Shown in pieces: positions 21,724 to 23,465 of a stretch of 23,465 nucleotides of DNA (the stretch's first letter is position 1; each line of letters begins with the position of its first letter). The position numbers were made by a program, and so were the translations under genes. Origin of the DNA: Acidobacteriota bacterium (GTDB lineage Bacteria > Acidobacteriota > Terriglobia > UBA7540); assembly GCA_003224635.1 (NCBI GenBank), contig QHZK01000119.1:1-23465 (forward strand). The letters run 5' to 3'. The notes under the pieces were generated by a model. It made no database searches and was not told the DNA's origin. It worked only from the letters and a program-made list of their open reading frames with translations.

Positions 21724-22961
21724 GCGTGCACCTCTTTCTTCTCCTCCTTCTGTTCGAGGGGGAGAGCCGCGAGAATCGGCCGCAAGGCCGCGATGAGCTG
21801 GTCCACGTGATGCCGCTCGATAATGAGCGGCGGCAGAAACCGCAAGACTTTCTCCTGAGTGCAGTTGAGCAGGAAGCCCGCCTCGAGCGCCCCTTGCACC
21901 ACCGCCTTGCCGGGGACAGCAAGCTCGGCGGCGACCATCAGTCCCTCGCCTCGCACCTCGCGGATGACCCGCAGCTCGCCCTGCAGCTTTTCCAGTTGCC
22001 GGCGAAAATAGACGCCCACCTCGCGCACGCGGTCGAGGAAGCCGGGCCGCTCGATGATCTCGAGGAACTTCAAGGCGAGGCGGCACTGCACCGGTCCGCC
22101 GCCGAACGTGGTGCCGTGCATCCCCGGCGACAAGGCCTGGGCCACCGCGTCCCGCGCCATGAGCGCCGCGAGCGGCAGGCCCGCTGCCAGGGGCTTCGCC
22201 ACCAGGACAACGTCCGGCCGGAGACCGTACTTCTGGAACGCAAAGAACCGCCCTGTGCGGCCTAACCCGCACTGGATCTCGTCCGCAATGAACAACGCTC
22301 CGGTCGAGCGGCAGAGTTCCTGGGCGGCTTTCAAGAATTCTTCGCCAATCGGAACCACGCCGCCTTCACCCTGGATGGTTTCGATCAGCACGGCCGCGAC
22401 GCGAGGCGAGAAGCTATCGCGCAGGTGACTGACATCGTTCAGCCGCACAAACCTCACTCCCGGCACCAGCGGCTCGAAGGGCCTGCGGTACTTTTCCGGC
22501 CAGGTCGCCGCCAGCGCTCCAAACGTCCGCCCGTGAAAGGAGTTCTCGACCGCCAGAATTTCGACACGATCGAAGCTGCCGGAGGACGCATGCTGCTGCC
22601 GAGCGTAGGCGCGCGCCAGTTTCATGGCGCCGTCCGTGACTTCGGTGCCGGAGTTGGCGAAGAAGACGCGATCGAGCCCGGAGAGCGAGGCGAGCTTCTG
22701 CGCGAGCGGGGCCTGATAGCGATGGTAGAGCAGGTTCGAAACGTGAAGCAGCGACTCCGATTCGTCGCGTAGCGCCGCGAGAACCTCCGGGTGGCCGTAG
22801 CCGAGCGCGTTCACCGCCAGCCCGCCCAGGAAATCCAGATATCTCTTGCCGCGGTCGTCGTAGAGATAACATCCCTCTCCGCGGACCGCGAGAATGGGCA
22901 GGCGGTCGTAGGTCGGGACCAGCGTTTTTTTCTCGAGTTCCGCGATCTCTTCGAAGGTCAT
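21720..22961 (-). CDS. argD: Acetylornithine aminotransferase
   Basis: PLP enzyme that converts N-acetylglutamate semialdehyde to N-acetylornithine. The 413 residues match class III aminotransferases: FFANSGTEVTDGAMKLAR (100-117), SFHGRTFGALAAT (141-153), LFIADEIQCGLGRTG (223-237) with Asp227, and the probable PLP Lys256 in LVAKPLAAGLP. The arginine rather than lysine or GABA assignment rests on neighbours argB and argF. The start follows argB by 30 bases. A run EQKEEKKEVHA ends the protein, overlapping the argF start, so the genes are translationally coupled. Confidence 0.95.
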   Translation of the reverse strand: MTFEEIAELEKKTLVPTYDRLPILAVRGEGCYLYDDRGKRYLDFLGGLAVNALGYGHPEVLAALRDESESLLHVSNLLYHRYQAPLAQKLASLSGLDRVFFANSGTEVTDGAMKLARAYARQQHASSGSFDRVEILAVENSFHGRTFGALAATWPEKYRRPFEPLVPGVRFVRLNDVSHLRDSFSPRVAAVLIETIQGEGGVVPIGEEFLKAAQELCRSTGALFIADEIQCGLGRTGRFFAFQKYGLRPDVVLVAKPLAAGLPLAALMARDAVAQALSPGMHGTTFGGGPVQCRLALKFLEIIERPGFLDRVREVGVYFRRQLEKLQGELRVIREVRGEGLMVAAELAVPGKAVVQGALEAGFLLNCTQEKVLRFLPPLIIERHHVDQLIAALRPILAALPLEQKEEKKEVHA

Positions 22962-22991
22962 TGACAGTAGTCAGTTGTTTAGTCGGAATGC

Positions 22992-23465
22992 TCACGCCGC
23001 CTTTACAATCCGCGTGCCCGCCTGCCTGCCGTTTTCGATGGCGGCGACGAGGGCGTTGGGCACGTCGGGCGAGACGATATCGACTTCGCCCACCGCCTGA
23101 CGGAGCGTTCGCGCGCACGACTGGAGCTTGGGGATCATCCCGTCGCGCACGATTCCCTTCCGAATCAGGCTTCGGATGTCACTCAGCTTGACGAGGGGCA
23201 ACAGTCGCCGCTCAGCGTCCCACACTCCGCCGGACTCCGTGAGATACGCGAGCCGGTCCGCCTTGAGTGCAATCGCCAGCGCGGCGGCGAGCTCGTCCGC
23301 GTTGACATTCAAATATTCCCCTCGCGGGCCGAGCGCGAGGCTGGCGACCACCGGAACGAGGCCTTCCCGGAAGGCCACCTCCAGGATGCGAGGATTCACT
23401 TTGCGCGGCCGGCCCACAAATCCCAGGTTTTCCGACCGGCCGTTGGTCCGAAGGCGCAGCTTGCG
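22992..23465 (-). CDS. argB: Acetylglutamate kinase, partial (N-terminus outside window)
   Basis: Phosphorylates N-acetylglutamate, step two of arginine synthesis. About 157 C-terminal residues are visible and the frame is open to the window end. YLNVNADELAAALAIALKAD is the family active-site strand. DGMIPKLQSCARTLRQAVGEVDI carries the conserved Lys, and LTESGGVWD replaces the more usual LTDVDGV. Being upstream of argD on the same strand it heads the visible arginine genes. Whether arginine feedback applies cannot be told without the N-terminal helix. Confidence 0.92.
   Translation of the reverse strand, partial: RKLRLRTNGRSENLGFVGRPRKVNPRILEVAFREGLVPVVASLALGPRGEYLNVNADELAAALAIALKADRLAYLTESGGVWDAERRLLPLVKLSDIRSLIRKGIVRDGMIPKLQSCARTLRQAVGEVDIVSPDVPNALVAAIENGRQAGTRIVKAA

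Noticed and set aside
20716..21810. Plus-strand frame of 364 codons opposite argF
   Set aside because: Antisense to well-supported ornithine carbamoyltransferase motifs; high GC keeps such frames open.
21724..22272. N-terminal 183-codon extension of the argF frame
   Set aside because: It is an out-of-frame reading of argD with Arg/Gly-rich product; the ATGA overlap gives the natural start.

Overview
The window looks like chromosomal DNA of a high-GC, Gram-negative-type soil or sediment bacterium, most likely an Acidobacteriota member. The grounds are the ffh-rpsP-khpA-rimM-trmD-rplS-rnhB order, a stand-alone ArgA-type acetyltransferase in the arginine cluster, a two-subunit-type methylmalonyl-CoA mutase, and many short intergenic repeats. 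The phylum call rests on gene style and repeat style, not on a marker tree, so it is moderate. No phage, transposase, CRISPR array or defence gene was found. The genes are mostly housekeeping; the unusual content lies between them and inside trmD.

Layout: (1) 1-2352, minus strand: the nitrogen-signal pair glnB (PII) and glnD (cut by the window edge). (2) 2486-2709, plus: initiator tRNA-fMet with a near-consensus promoter that leaves almost no 5' leader, and a strong intrinsic terminator. (3) 2799-4741, plus: a PAS-containing NarL-type histidine kinase and its response regulator, converging on (4) 4744-6660, minus: a methylmalonyl-CoA mutase catalytic subunit and a small two-helix membrane protein. 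(5) 6914-12189, plus: ffh, rpsP, khpA, rimM, trmD, rplS, rnhB, covering protein targeting, ribosome and tRNA maturation and RNA/DNA hybrid removal. (6) 12771-13953, plus: a PAS-PAS protein without an output domain and a small coiled-coil protein, facing (7) a Crp/Fnr-type regulator at 14142-14810, minus. (8) 15570-16877, plus: pyrC. (9) 16949-23465, minus: argB (cut), argD, argF, short argA, ruvX, mltG, a conserved protein of unknown function, and pyrE, closely spaced and probably partly co-transcribed. OTCase uses carbamoyl phosphate, the metabolite shared with the pyrimidine pathway of pyrC and pyrE.

Three repeat systems stand out. First, six intergenic copies of a palindromic element bounded by CTGTAGCGGCG and its complement contain inner hairpins whose arms vary in a compensated way. 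A diverged piece of the same element appears to lie in frame inside trmD, where it would encode most of a 25-residue insertion beside the active site. Second, arrays of 7-base repeats start at or across the TAG stop codon of at least four genes (ffh, rplS, the small membrane protein, and the gene after mltG); the heptad sequence differs by locus while the period stays 7. Third, the ffh-rpsP gap holds a nested structure of heptads, degenerate 20-base tandem units and an inverted heptad block. Other oddities are the near-leaderless fMet tRNA with a U1-A72 pair, a gene after mltG with no ordinary start codon, and long start-region gaps before the PAS-PAS gene and pyrC.
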